Shown here in pieces: positions 8,831 through 17,042 of a stretch of DNA of 64,000 nt. The position numbers and the translations under genes were made by a program. Location: positions 124,001-188,000 of the forward strand of contig CAILCG010000024.1 in NCBI GenBank assembly GCA_903832665.1. Direction: 5' to 3'. The DNA comes from an uncultured Methanomicrobiales archaeon (GTDB lineage: Archaea > Halobacteriota > Methanomicrobia > Methanomicrobiales > Methanospirillaceae). A model generated the notes under the pieces. That model was not told the origin of the DNA and searched no databases. It saw only the letters and a list, made by a program, of their open reading frames with translations. The stretch's first letter is position 1. Each line of letters opens with the position of its first letter.

Positions 8831-9373
8831 ATGCATGTCCATATTTTTTGGGATGCCCAGTCACCGGCCGGGCTCCAGATGCCCATATCCCGGAAAATTT
8901 CTTCGGTGCTGGGGGTGCCTACAACGGTTTCCGAGAACCATGTGCGCATGATGGGCTATGTGACCGGGCGCCGGCAGATCGATGCCGCGGCCCTTCTCGA
9001 CAGTATCCAGACCTACAAGCACCGCCATGAGATCGAAGACCCGATCCTCCTGGTGGTCAACCAGGATCTTTTTAAAGACGGCAGCAGTTTCGTTTTCGGG
9101 CTGGCAAGGGAATCAACCGGTGTGGCGGTGGTCTCTTCGGCCCGGCTGGAAAATGAATATTACGGGCTTTCCGGCAGTGACGATGACCTGATGGACCGGA
9201 TTGTCAAAGAGGGTGCGCACGAGATCGGGCACCTCCTGGGTCTCGGGCACTGCACCAACCGGGAATGTGTGATGTTCAAGCCCGATACGCTGGATGAACT
9301 GGATCGCAAGAAAAAACAGCTCTGCTCTTCCTGTTATGGACAGATGGCTGCATTCCTAAACCCCCCACAATAG
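8831..9373 (+). CDS. amzA: Archaemetzincin zinc metalloprotease
   Basis: A 180-residue metzincin peptidase (MEROPS M54). The active-site motif HEIGHLLGLGHC has three zinc-binding His and the catalytic Glu, and runs into CTNRECVM, where the Met makes the metzincin Met-turn. A CSSC pair follows, giving the four-Cys structural zinc site of the family. Substrates are unknown. The start is leaderless, with TATA about 27 bases upstream. Confidence 0.95.
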   Translation: MHVHIFWDAQSPAGLQMPISRKISSVLGVPTTVSENHVRMMGYVTGRRQIDAAALLDSIQTYKHRHEIEDPILLVVNQDLFKDGSSFVFGLARESTGVAVVSSARLENEYYGLSGSDDDLMDRIVKEGAHEIGHLLGLGHCTNRECVMFKPDTLDELDRKKKQLCSSCYGQMAAFLNPPQ

Positions 9374-9846
9374 GGCGTTAGGTTCCTTGAATAAACCGTG
9401 CTGCTCTCCACGACCCGGGGATTGTTCAATTTCTCTGTGTGGGAACCGGAAGATCCTTAGAAGGGTCGGTTAAAAGATCCGCAGCCGGCTTTTTTGTGCT
9501 TTTTTTGTACCAGGCCCTGCCCGGAAAATTTTTCGCCAGGATGCAGGAGTGTCAGAAAACCGGCCAACCTTTGGGTAATTATCCAACCGTTTGTGTTTTT
9601 CTGGCGGGAAATTTTTCCCTTGCGTGAAGATCCGGCGTCTTGGGCAAGGGTCGGTTGATAAAAATGAGCGGGGGTGAAGGATCGATTGAAAATTTTTTGC
9701 CGGCAATCGATTTGCAATTTCGAGCTGGGATTTCGATTACGATTTTTTTGGGTGAGATGATTCCCGGTTTTGCGTTGCATAGTTGCCGGCACGTATCCGA
9801 AATGACTATTCAGACTTGCCGGGACATCGCAGACTGCTCTCACTCA
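9374..9846. other. Gene-free spacer with imperfect repeats
   Basis: No supported gene in this 473-base stretch. An imperfect inverted repeat links 9521-9539 with 9601-9618 (ggaaaatttttcgccag against ctggcgggaaatttttcc). An imperfect direct repeat containing aagggtcggtt occurs near 9461 and 9646. A further 8-bp inverted repeat (atcgattg/caatcgat) lies near 9681-9716. This looks like decayed repetitive DNA. Confidence 0.4.
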
Positions 9847-10410
9847 TTACGATGAGGGAACAATCTCGATCTCCATCTCGCTGATCTTCTGGTATACTTT
9901 TTTCATCTTCAGGATTGGCCAGAGTTCGTAGAGGATCACCGTGACCGGCTCCCACATGGCCGCCCATCCGCAGATCAGGAGGGCGTCGGCAAATATTTGT
10001 GCCACGAGTTGATTGTTCAGGTGCGAGACCATCTGCCGGGCGATAAGGGCAATGGTCAGGAATGAGAGCCCGATTACCATGGTACTCCTGCCATGCCGGA
10101 AATGCAAACGGTATTTCCGGTCCATTGTCATTACCCGGTATTCAAAATGGTGCTGAATGGCGGGTTTGATCTTCCTTGCCTGGTCGCTGGATGCAAGGTC
10201 TCCGGGCAGGTAGATCACCATTTTGAACTTCGTCTTTTCGGGAAAGTCCTGCACCGTATCGACAATATAATGTTCGGCTGCAGTATCCAGCTCCTTTTCA
10301 TGGAACGGGGCCGGATCGAACGAATTGAAGAGCTGCATGATCGATGAGAGCTTGATCTCGATCAGGATCATCCCATCGACTTTTTTGTAGAGTGATTCGA
10401 TATCGGCCAT
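9847..10410 (-). CDS. Conserved-looking membrane protein, unknown function
   Basis: A 187-residue protein. The first 110 residues are soluble (MADIESLYKKVDGMILIEIK start). Two hydrophobic segments, about residues 112-128 and 138-160, could form a helical hairpin in the membrane, followed by a charged C-terminal helix. I do not recognise the family. The ATG at 10410 is the natural start. It is co-directional with the two genes upstream but separated from them. Confidence 0.65.
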   Translation of the reverse strand: MADIESLYKKVDGMILIEIKLSSIMQLFNSFDPAPFHEKELDTAAEHYIVDTVQDFPEKTKFKMVIYLPGDLASSDQARKIKPAIQHHFEYRVMTMDRKYRLHFRHGRSTMVIGLSFLTIALIARQMVSHLNNQLVAQIFADALLICGWAAMWEPVTVILYELWPILKMKKVYQKISEMEIEIVPSS

Positions 10411-10542
10411 GTGCCCGTGCCTGTGTTCCTGTTATTCGTGAGGAACAGATAAACCTGTCTTTATGCCCACTGGTATTCCTGAAATAACAACGACCCGTTA
10501 TGATCCCGATGACGGAAAAAATATACAATATTTTTTACAACG

Positions 10543-10875
10543 TTATTGCCCGCTGGCTGCCCGGTTGATCGCTTCGACTGCCTCATCGATCATTTCCCGG
10601 TTATCATCGTTTTCGATCCGGTAGAGTTTTTTGAGCGCCGGGATCCCCCGGGGATCGCCGATTGCCCCCAGCGCCCATATGGCTTTTAACCTGACTCGCC
10701 AGTCCTCATCGCCCAATGCGCCAATAAGCGCATCAACCGCCCGCGGATCTCCCAGTCTGCCAAGAGAGACGGCCCCGTTCCAGCGGTTCATGGGATTCTC
10801 ATCGGAAAGGAGGTCAAGGTAGTGTGCGAGTTTCGCCTCGTTGTCGTACGATTGCGGTTCGGTTTCTTCTTCCAT
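10543..10875 (-). CDS. Small HEAT-repeat protein
   Basis: A 110-residue alpha-helical protein with two to three HEAT/PBS-lyase-type repeats (RWNGAVSLGRLGDPRAVDAL, then RVRLKAIWALGAIGDPRGIPAL). Such repeats act as protein-protein adaptors. A short acidic N-terminal tail precedes them. The gene sits 56 bases downstream of an RDD membrane protein on the same strand. The partner is unknown. Confidence 0.85.
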   Translation of the reverse strand: MEEETEPQSYDNEAKLAHYLDLLSDENPMNRWNGAVSLGRLGDPRAVDALIGALGDEDWRVRLKAIWALGAIGDPRGIPALKKLYRIENDDNREMIDEAVEAINRAASGQ

Positions 10876-10931
10876 AATGGCTCAACCATGAAAAAGGGGA
10901 AGTCGGAAGTGCCCGCACAACGGGGAGACAC

Positions 10932-11447
10932 TCATTCTTTTTCTTTTATGTACATGACCCCGTCGGGTTCCTTGTAATCGGTCTTGATCACGATGGTATT
11001 GGATATCCGGTTAAATACCCTCAGTTTTGTGTTGGGCATCGCGAGCCAGCCGATAAGACAGTCCAGTGGCAGGAGGAATGCTTTCCCGATAGTCTCGATC
11101 GCTGCGGTACCGTAGTGGATTTTTGATCCATCACGGTTGACCACTTTTAAGTTCATCACCATCTTACCGATAGACTGTCCCCGGAACCCTTCCATTACGG
11201 TCCAGTACAAAAAGAAGAAGACTGTTTCAAAACCGATTGCAAAGATCTCCCAGTGCCCGTAATCCCAGAGCAGGGGAAGTCTCCAGAACGGCTCGAAGAT
11301 CCCGCGAACAATGTTCAGGAAGAGAATGACGAGGATAATGTCTACGATCCAGGCCCAGAACCGGGAACTCCACTTGGCAAGATGAAGTGTTCTTTCAGGA
11401 ACCGGGTTGATGCATACCGGTTCCGTTATCATATTCTCATCAGACAT
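10932..11447 (-). CDS. RDD family membrane protein
   Basis: A 171-residue integral membrane protein of the RDD family. WSSRFWAWIVDIILVILF is the first membrane segment with its conserved Arg and Asp. A second segment includes FAIGFETVFFFLYWTVMEG, and GQSIGKMVMNLKVVN is the typical loop before the third. The family is linked to ion transport in some bacteria, but the substrate here is unknown. Confidence 0.85.
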   Translation of the reverse strand: MSDENMITEPVCINPVPERTLHLAKWSSRFWAWIVDIILVILFLNIVRGIFEPFWRLPLLWDYGHWEIFAIGFETVFFFLYWTVMEGFRGQSIGKMVMNLKVVNRDGSKIHYGTAAIETIGKAFLLPLDCLIGWLAMPNTKLRVFNRISNTIVIKTDYKEPDGVMYIKEKE

Positions 11448-11589
11448 TGCCTGAGCTATTTGCGAGCTTAACGCATGAAGTTTACTCTCATGTATGGATG
11501 GTTGATGCCGTCTTTGGGGAGAGAAGAAACTATTTCTGTCCCTGAAAAAGAATCAGAATAAAGAATTGGTATGGAGTGAATGGGCACCT

Positions 11590-12837
11590 ATGACCGATGC
11601 AGTCATCACTGAGTATGCGGGAACCCGCAGGAACGATACGATCTCCCGTCTTTACCAGTACGGCAATGGCGGTGTGCGGGTACTTGACGGGAGAAAGAAT
11701 CTGAAAAGACTCTACCGATTTGATCCGGCATCGGACATGATGACTGAACACGATCCCGCCCGTCCGGATACAATGCTCCGGCGTTTTGTCTTTGACCGGA
11801 TGGGGATGCTCGAAGAGACCTTCTCATTCGGGAGCCGGCCCCGTACATTCCGCTACGAGCAGGGTTGCGAGCGGATTGTTGTCCGGGAGGGAGGGGAGCA
11901 CGGGCAGGTGGGCAAGACCTTCACATTTGAGGCGAACGGGATTGCCGAGACCGCTTGGGGTCGGAACGGGGAGATCGAGCGGGTCTTTATCTTCGAGCCC
12001 GGCAATGATACGATAACAGAACGGACCGGTGGCTGGTTCGGTGATGTGGAGCGGACCATCTTTTTCAAGGGTATCAATGCCTCGCTCTTCCGGGAGCCGG
12101 AAGCATTCCTGCAGTTCCTCATCTTTACCGAATGGAGTGCCCGCGACCGGGAAGAGGTCATCGATGAACAGGTAGCGAAGATCCGGGGCGGGAATACCGG
12201 CACAGCAAGCCGGAATCCCTATGCCTTCACTGGAGAGCGGCGGACTTCGGGTGACTCCGGAATGGCTGGTGGAAGAGGCCCGGCCCCGCGCAGCCCGGGA
12301 CAGCGCCAGGATGCACGGCCGGCCCGGGCGTCCCCCGGCGGAATGACCGATGCCGGCATTGAATTTATTCCGGAGGGGGGATCACCTGCGGAGAATAGTC
12401 CCCGGGAGCGTGCCCCGATTTCCCAGCAGAGCAGCAGGATCTCCTTTGAAGAGCGCTTGCACCCGGAAAAAAATGATGACCAGCGGTTTTCTCCTGGGAG
12501 AAGTGTTGAAATTCCTCTTGAAGAGCGTTTTGGAAATGCCCGGGGTGAGCGCGAGCCGCTTTCGCGAGGGAGGAGCGCGGAGATCTCTGTGGGCGAACGT
12601 TTCGAGAGTGCCCGCGGCGAACGCGAAGCACTCTCGAAAGGGAGAAGTGCCGAGATCTCCCTGGAAGAACGGTTTGGGACAGCCCACGGCGACCGGGAGA
12701 AACTCGCAAAAGGGGCAAGTGCCGATATCTCCCTGGACGAACGGTTTGAAAAGGCCCGCGGTGAACGGGAGAAACTCTCGAAGGGGAGAAGTGCTGAGAT
12801 CCCGTACAGCGAGCGCAAAGCCGGTAGGGATCGTTAA
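11590..12837 (+). CDS. Repeat protein of unknown function with 24-residue tandem repeats
   Basis: A 415-residue protein that I do not recognise. Residues 1-190 are beta-rich, with recurring F-x-F/Y plus Gly-turn motifs (RFVFDRMGMLEETFSFG, TFTFEANG, VFIFEPGND), reminiscent of antiparallel hairpin repeats. A Pro/Gly/Arg-rich low-complexity linker follows. The C-terminus is a run of 24-residue repeats of the form GRSAEISLEERFG-ARGEREKLSK. No signal peptide or membrane segment is seen, so it is probably cytoplasmic. The ATG at 11590 is preferred to a TTG at 11566. Confidence 0.75.
   Translation: MTDAVITEYAGTRRNDTISRLYQYGNGGVRVLDGRKNLKRLYRFDPASDMMTEHDPARPDTMLRRFVFDRMGMLEETFSFGSRPRTFRYEQGCERIVVREGGEHGQVGKTFTFEANGIAETAWGRNGEIERVFIFEPGNDTITERTGGWFGDVERTIFFKGINASLFREPEAFLQFLIFTEWSARDREEVIDEQVAKIRGGNTGTASRNPYAFTGERRTSGDSGMAGGRGPAPRSPGQRQDARPARASPGGMTDAGIEFIPEGGSPAENSPRERAPISQQSSRISFEERLHPEKNDDQRFSPGRSVEIPLEERFGNARGEREPLSRGRSAEISVGERFESARGEREALSKGRSAEISLEERFGTAHGDREKLAKGASADISLDERFEKARGEREKLSKGRSAEIPYSERKAGRDR
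12424..12830 (+). repeat. 72-bp tandem repeat array
   Basis: The conserved Gly codon of each unit falls at 12496, 12568, 12640, 12712 and 12784, an exact 72-base spacing, with a degenerate leading unit at 12424. It is read in frame as a charged 24-mer. The in-frame period allows unit gain or loss without breaking the gene. Confidence 0.9.
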
Positions 12838-12960
12838 TTTTTTTATAAATCCGTGAGACCCTTCGCTGTTAGGCATCCACACCCGTTCTGGAACACAGTA
12901 TCCCGTTTTCAGAAGTCAGGATTTTTTCACGGTGCTAAAAAAAAGTTCTTTCCTTAATGG

Positions 12961-13146
12961 TTACGGATCACAGCGAAGTTTTCCCGCCTTGCCGATATTT
13001 TCGAGATCATGTTCATCGATCATGATCGTAACCAAATCGGGATCAATACCCAGTGTCTTTACCAGGGTATTGGTGAATTCCTTTACTACGGTGCGTTTCT
13101 GTTCCGTGGAAAATCCTTTTCGCATCTTGATAACTACGACGGGCAT
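12961..13146 (-). CDS. Small 4-oxalocrotonate tautomerase-like protein
   Basis: A 61-residue protein of the 4-OT family. With the start at 13146 the mature chain begins with Pro (M-PVVVIKMRKGFS), the catalytic base of this superfamily; TEQKRTVVKEFT and TIMIDEHDLENIGKAG fit the family fold. An SD (ggagg) lies 12-17 bases upstream. A longer reading from 13248 would bury the Pro and is rejected. The substrate is unknown. Confidence 0.85.
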   Translation of the reverse strand: MPVVVIKMRKGFSTEQKRTVVKEFTNTLVKTLGIDPDLVTIMIDEHDLENIGKAGKLRCDP

Positions 13147-13582
13147 GGGTACTCCATTTCCTCCGCATATTCTGGTAAGGGAGAATAAGTAATTTACATT
13201 CGTTCCGGCTACGTCTATTTTTATTATCAGTGTCCTGTCGAAACGCAAACGTGAATGAGCTTCCGAACGATGAAAATAGTTTTAGGATGTCCCCCGCCTC
13301 AGGGCCTCTCCGAGGCACGGCGGGGCGGATTACCGTTTTCCTTCTTAGGCAATAGAACCGCCGCGGGGGCGTCCCTTCGGGGGCGGCGGCATTCATCGTT
13401 TACGGGGGTATGGGGGTCTCAACCCCATTATAGTTCAAGAAATGGAGATCCCACTCAAAATCTCCCGACCGCTTAAAAAACCGAATACTGTATCAAGATA
13501 AAGACAAGCTGCGATTATTTCTCATTCTTTAGATCAGTAATCAAAATCCCCAGTATCATTAAAAAGGGAGAGTCTTCCCCCC
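13147..13582. other. Gene-free spacer carrying the dispersed element
   Basis: Between the tautomerase start and the pyrophosphatase stop there is no supported gene. The spacer contains the second copy of the double-hairpin element, described separately. The rest is AT-rich. Confidence 0.4.
13290..13398. repeat. Dispersed double-hairpin element, copy 2
   Basis: Matches 4231-4343 over its length. The first arm pair is ccccgcc/ggcgggg, with a nested gcctc/gaggc. The second hairpin pairs cgtccc with ggggcg around a perfect ttcg tetraloop, flanked by ccgccg/cggcgg. The conserved end is ttcatcg. Loop and stem differences from copy 1 largely keep the pairing, which suggests selection on structure. 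Confidence 0.65.
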
Positions 13583-15199
13583 TCACAACGAACGGAGTTT
13601 GTCCCCAAACCACGGGATCAGATCTTTTTTCCGGGACATCATCCCGGCCAGGGAAACGGGCTGATCGCGGAGATCCAGCCGGGTCAGGAGATTACTGTCC
13701 GCGGAGGCAAAGAGCTCGCTTCCGTTCTCGATGATGCTGGTAAACAATCCCAGGTATATATCAGTGCCCTGTTGCGTGCGCAGCCGGGAGAGTTCCGTCT
13801 GGATCTCATCTGCGTGGGCCCGGGGGTACACATACGAGGGTACCATGACCTGGGAGATAATGACTTTTTTGCCAAAGAGTTCGTACCGTTTTGTGTCCCG
13901 GACAAGGAGATCTTCCATGGTTGCGCCTTCAATATTCATCCCGCGTTCCAGCAGTTGTGTGCCGAAGGCGAGCGGGTCGATGCCGGTGATTGCCGTGAGG
14001 TATGCCACCATCTTATGATCTTCGGGAGTTGTGGTGGACATTTTCAGAATGAGCGTATCGGAGAGGATACCGGCAAGAAGAATACCGGCAACTGCGGTTG
14101 TGGGGGTGATGCCACTGTCAGCATATTTCCTGGTGATGATGGTTGAGGTGGAGCCAACGGGGTCATTGAGGAACCTGACCGGCTTTAATGTCGAGATTGC
14201 TCCAAGCCGGTGGTGATCGATAATCTCGATGATCTCTGCGGTATCGATCCCCTCCACGGCTTGTGCAAATTCATTGTGGTCGAGAAGGATGACCGGCCTG
14301 TGTACATCATCCAGGAGGGTAGTGCGGGTAACGATGCCCCGCAGCGTCCCGTCTTTTTCCACTACACATGCGGAACGGAACTTAGAGGAGTACACGATCT
14401 GCTTTGCATGGACGAGCGTGTCGTCGAGCGAAAGGCTGGGGATATCCGTCTCCATCACCATCCGGGCCGGAAGGGAAAGGTTGATCATGCTTCCCACGCC
14501 GAATGCATCGAGATCGGTTGCCAGCACCGAAACGCCCCGTTCCTGGGCTTCCGTGCGGATCTGTTCGCTCACCGGGGCCCTCCCGGCAATGATAAGGGCC
14601 GCAATGCCGGATGCGATCAGTGCGTGCTGCATCGGCTCGTTATCACCGGCCACGACGATATCCTTGTCTGAGAGTTTCTTCGAGATGATGTCGGGCGCAT
14701 CGGTTGCAATGGAGACGCGCCCCTCGAGGGTCCCGGCCGCCCTCACTACGACGCGGGCGCTGATGATCCGGGCAAGGGTATCGAGCGGAAGGGGCGCAAT
14801 TGCCAGTTCTCCTATTTTCAGGCGCCGGACATAGGCCTGGGCGAGCCCGTGCTCGCCAACGATTCCGATAAGTTTCCCGTCATCATCGGTGATCGGCACA
14901 TTGCGGATATCGTGGAGATCCATGAGGGCCGCAACATCAACGGTCGGCACATCGTGGGTCACACTGATCCGGTGGATGGCAAGATCCGAGACCCGTGGTT
15001 CGATGCTGTCGATCAGTGCGGGTGGTCTGATGCCAAAGGTCTCAAGCGCAAAACAGGTCTCTGCATTCAGTTCCCCGCACCGGGCAGGAATGTACCTGCC
15101 CGGTTCGGCGATATTCAGAAGCGCCGCATATCCCGTTACGCTCGCGATCGAGTCCGTGTCCGGCTGCCGGTGCCCGATGACTATCACGCTCTTTCCCAC
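13583..15199 (-). CDS. ppaC: CBS-regulated family II (Mn) inorganic pyrophosphatase
   Basis: Hydrolyses pyrophosphate, driving biosynthesis in the cytoplasm. This 538-residue DHH-family enzyme has VIVIGHRQPDTDSI (motif I, metal-binding His/Asp) at the N-terminus, a regulatory insert with two CBS regions (SVTHDVPTVDVAALMDLHDI and the later TLVHAKQIVYSSK) around a DRTGG-like segment, then VILLDHNEF, EIIDHHRLG and PVGSTSTI of the catalytic core. CBS inserts bind adenine nucleotides in characterised relatives. The GTG at 15199 follows an aaggaaggg SD; a longer upstream reading adds an unconserved leader. Confidence 0.92.
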   Translation of the reverse strand: MGKSVIVIGHRQPDTDSIASVTGYAALLNIAEPGRYIPARCGELNAETCFALETFGIRPPALIDSIEPRVSDLAIHRISVTHDVPTVDVAALMDLHDIRNVPITDDDGKLIGIVGEHGLAQAYVRRLKIGELAIAPLPLDTLARIISARVVVRAAGTLEGRVSIATDAPDIISKKLSDKDIVVAGDNEPMQHALIASGIAALIIAGRAPVSEQIRTEAQERGVSVLATDLDAFGVGSMINLSLPARMVMETDIPSLSLDDTLVHAKQIVYSSKFRSACVVEKDGTLRGIVTRTTLLDDVHRPVILLDHNEFAQAVEGIDTAEIIEIIDHHRLGAISTLKPVRFLNDPVGSTSTIITRKYADSGITPTTAVAGILLAGILSDTLILKMSTTTPEDHKMVAYLTAITGIDPLAFGTQLLERGMNIEGATMEDLLVRDTKRYELFGKKVIISQVMVPSYVYPRAHADEIQTELSRLRTQQGTDIYLGLFTSIIENGSELFASADSNLLTRLDLRDQPVSLAGMMSRKKDLIPWFGDKLRSL

Positions 15200-15582
15200 G
15201 ATTCTGCCCTTCCTTTCACTAGTATTACGGGAGGGTGAATAATTAATGTCGCGTTGGAAAATCTCGCTCAGGAAATGTTGTTCAGGAAAAATTTTTGTTA
15301 ATTCCAAAAAGGAACCCTCCGGCTCATCAAAAAAGATGAATAATGCGCTCATGAAAGATCAGCGTACTACCTCCTGGTGTTTTTCTCTTCGCCACTTTTG
15401 GGGTCGTAGCATCTGTTCAGATAAAAATTCGACTTTTTTCCCGGGACTTTCATTCAGGATATTTTTCCTCTCGGAATTATTTCGGTAATATTATAGACAA
15501 ATGAACTAATAGTTGGGAATCATACTTGCGAGTTCATTTTTATAATCTCTACAAAACAACCCTTCAACCAGGCATTAGTACC
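15200..15582. other. Gene-free spacer upstream of the 15.6-kb kinase
   Basis: The divergent spacer between the pyrophosphatase and the histidine kinase is T-rich and encodes nothing convincing. A tttttataat TATA-like element near 15537-15546 could drive the kinase gene. Confidence 0.35.
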
Positions 15583-16846
15583 ATGTCCTCAAAAATTTCC
15601 CCCCCACCATCGCAGCAGATCTTTCTTCTCCTGGCTCCTGGTAGCGATGGTGCTCCTTACGATAATTGTGGTGGGGTTAATGAGCCTGAACAATTTTATC
15701 ACTACCCATGATCTGATCGATGAAAATTATGCACACACCCAAAGCCAGACCGAGGAGAATATCATTGCCACAATCCGCCTGGTGGATGCAAGTTTTACCC
15801 TTTTTGAGATAAACCAGACGAGCAAGACGCTTGTCTCAGGCAACCAGTATTTGTGCAACCGGTTTGGGGTCGCCTCACTGAATGAGATGATCGGTGCAGG
15901 CAATTTCCAGGATTACGCAAATCTCTCCGACCTGGAAGAGGCCCGGTCGGCATTATTCCGCGACGGGTTTTTGACCGGGTACAAAATGAAGTTCCGGAGC
16001 CCGGTAACCGGGAGGGTCTTCTGGGGAGAGGTATCGGTCCGGATAAAAAATAATGTGGATGTTGCCGAAGGATCGATCATCGATATCACTGCCAGAGAAG
16101 AGGCTGAAGAGAAACTCCGGGTATTATACGCTGAACTGGAAACCCGGATTGCGGACCGGACATCGGAGCTGAAAACCGCACAGGATGCATACCAGCGGGC
16201 AAATACCAAGCTCAATCTGTTAAACGCGGTCACCCGTCACGATGTCCTGAACCAGCTCACGGTACTGAACGGATACCTGGCCCTCCTTGAGATGCGGGCA
16301 TCTCCCTCCGATCCCCAGATCCTGGAGTTCATCACCCCGGCTGAACTGGCTGTCCGGAATATTGAGCGGCAGATCCTGTTCACGAAAACCTATCAGGATA
16401 TCGGGGTATATGCCCCGACCTGGCAGAATGTGGAAGGACTGATCCGGAAGGCAAAAACGGGCCTCCTCCCGGATTCCGTCTCCCTGATCCTGGATATCGA
16501 TAATCTTGAGATCTATGCCGATCCCCTGCTGGAAAAGACCTTTTATACGCTCCTGGATAATGCCCTGCGGCACGGGGTCCATGTTACTGAGATCCGGTTC
16601 TCGTATCTCGTTGCTGATGACGAAGTCCTTCACCTGGTCTACGAGGATAACGGGGTCGGTATCAGCCTGGATGACAAGGCGCATATCTTCCAGCGGGGAT
16701 ATGGGAAAAATACCGGCTTCGGTTTATTCCTTGCCCGGGAGATCCTCTCCATAACCGGGCTGGTAATTACCGAAAATGGCAAGCCGGGCAAGGGAGCCTG
16801 GTTCGATATTGCCATTCCCAAAGAAGGCTACCGGTTCGTATCGTGA
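15583..16846 (+). CDS. PAS-domain histidine kinase, apparent 5' frameshift
   Basis: A membrane-anchored sensor kinase. Read from the ATG at 15583, the frame must change at a C7 run (15599-15605) to join the main frame, which is open to 16846. Without the shift, the first start in the main frame is the ATG at 15647. The joined protein has one membrane helix (FFSWLLVAMVLLTIIVVGL), a PAS domain ending in GSIIDITAREEAEE, a coiled coil, an H-box TRHDVLNQLT with the phospho-His, and an ATPase domain with NALRHG, DNGVGIS and GFGLFLAREIL. The signal and partner are unknown. Confidence 0.8.
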
Positions 16847-17042
16847 TCCGGTGGTAACGATGGTTCCGCAGGGATGTTCGAAGCTCGACAGCCAAACAAT
16901 TTCTCCCATACGACAAAACAACTACCAAACAATTACAAAATTACTGCCACACTACTGCTTCTTTACTGCTTCCTTACTGCCACACTTTCATGCCTCAACC
17001 CTCAACCTGATAAGCTCCTGAGCAGATGCGTACAGCACACGA

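Noticed and set aside
9439-9843. Short open frames on both strands
   Set aside because: They lack start signals, have biased composition and overlap the inverted repeats of the spacer.
12424-12830. CRISPR-like array
   Set aside because: The repeats are contiguous, in frame and without unique spacers, so this is a coding tandem repeat. The same applies to the 54-bp repeat in rfcL.
12382-12882. Minus-strand frames opposite the 72-bp repeat gene
   Set aside because: They mirror the repeats of the plus-strand gene, which has the longer frame and a normal start.
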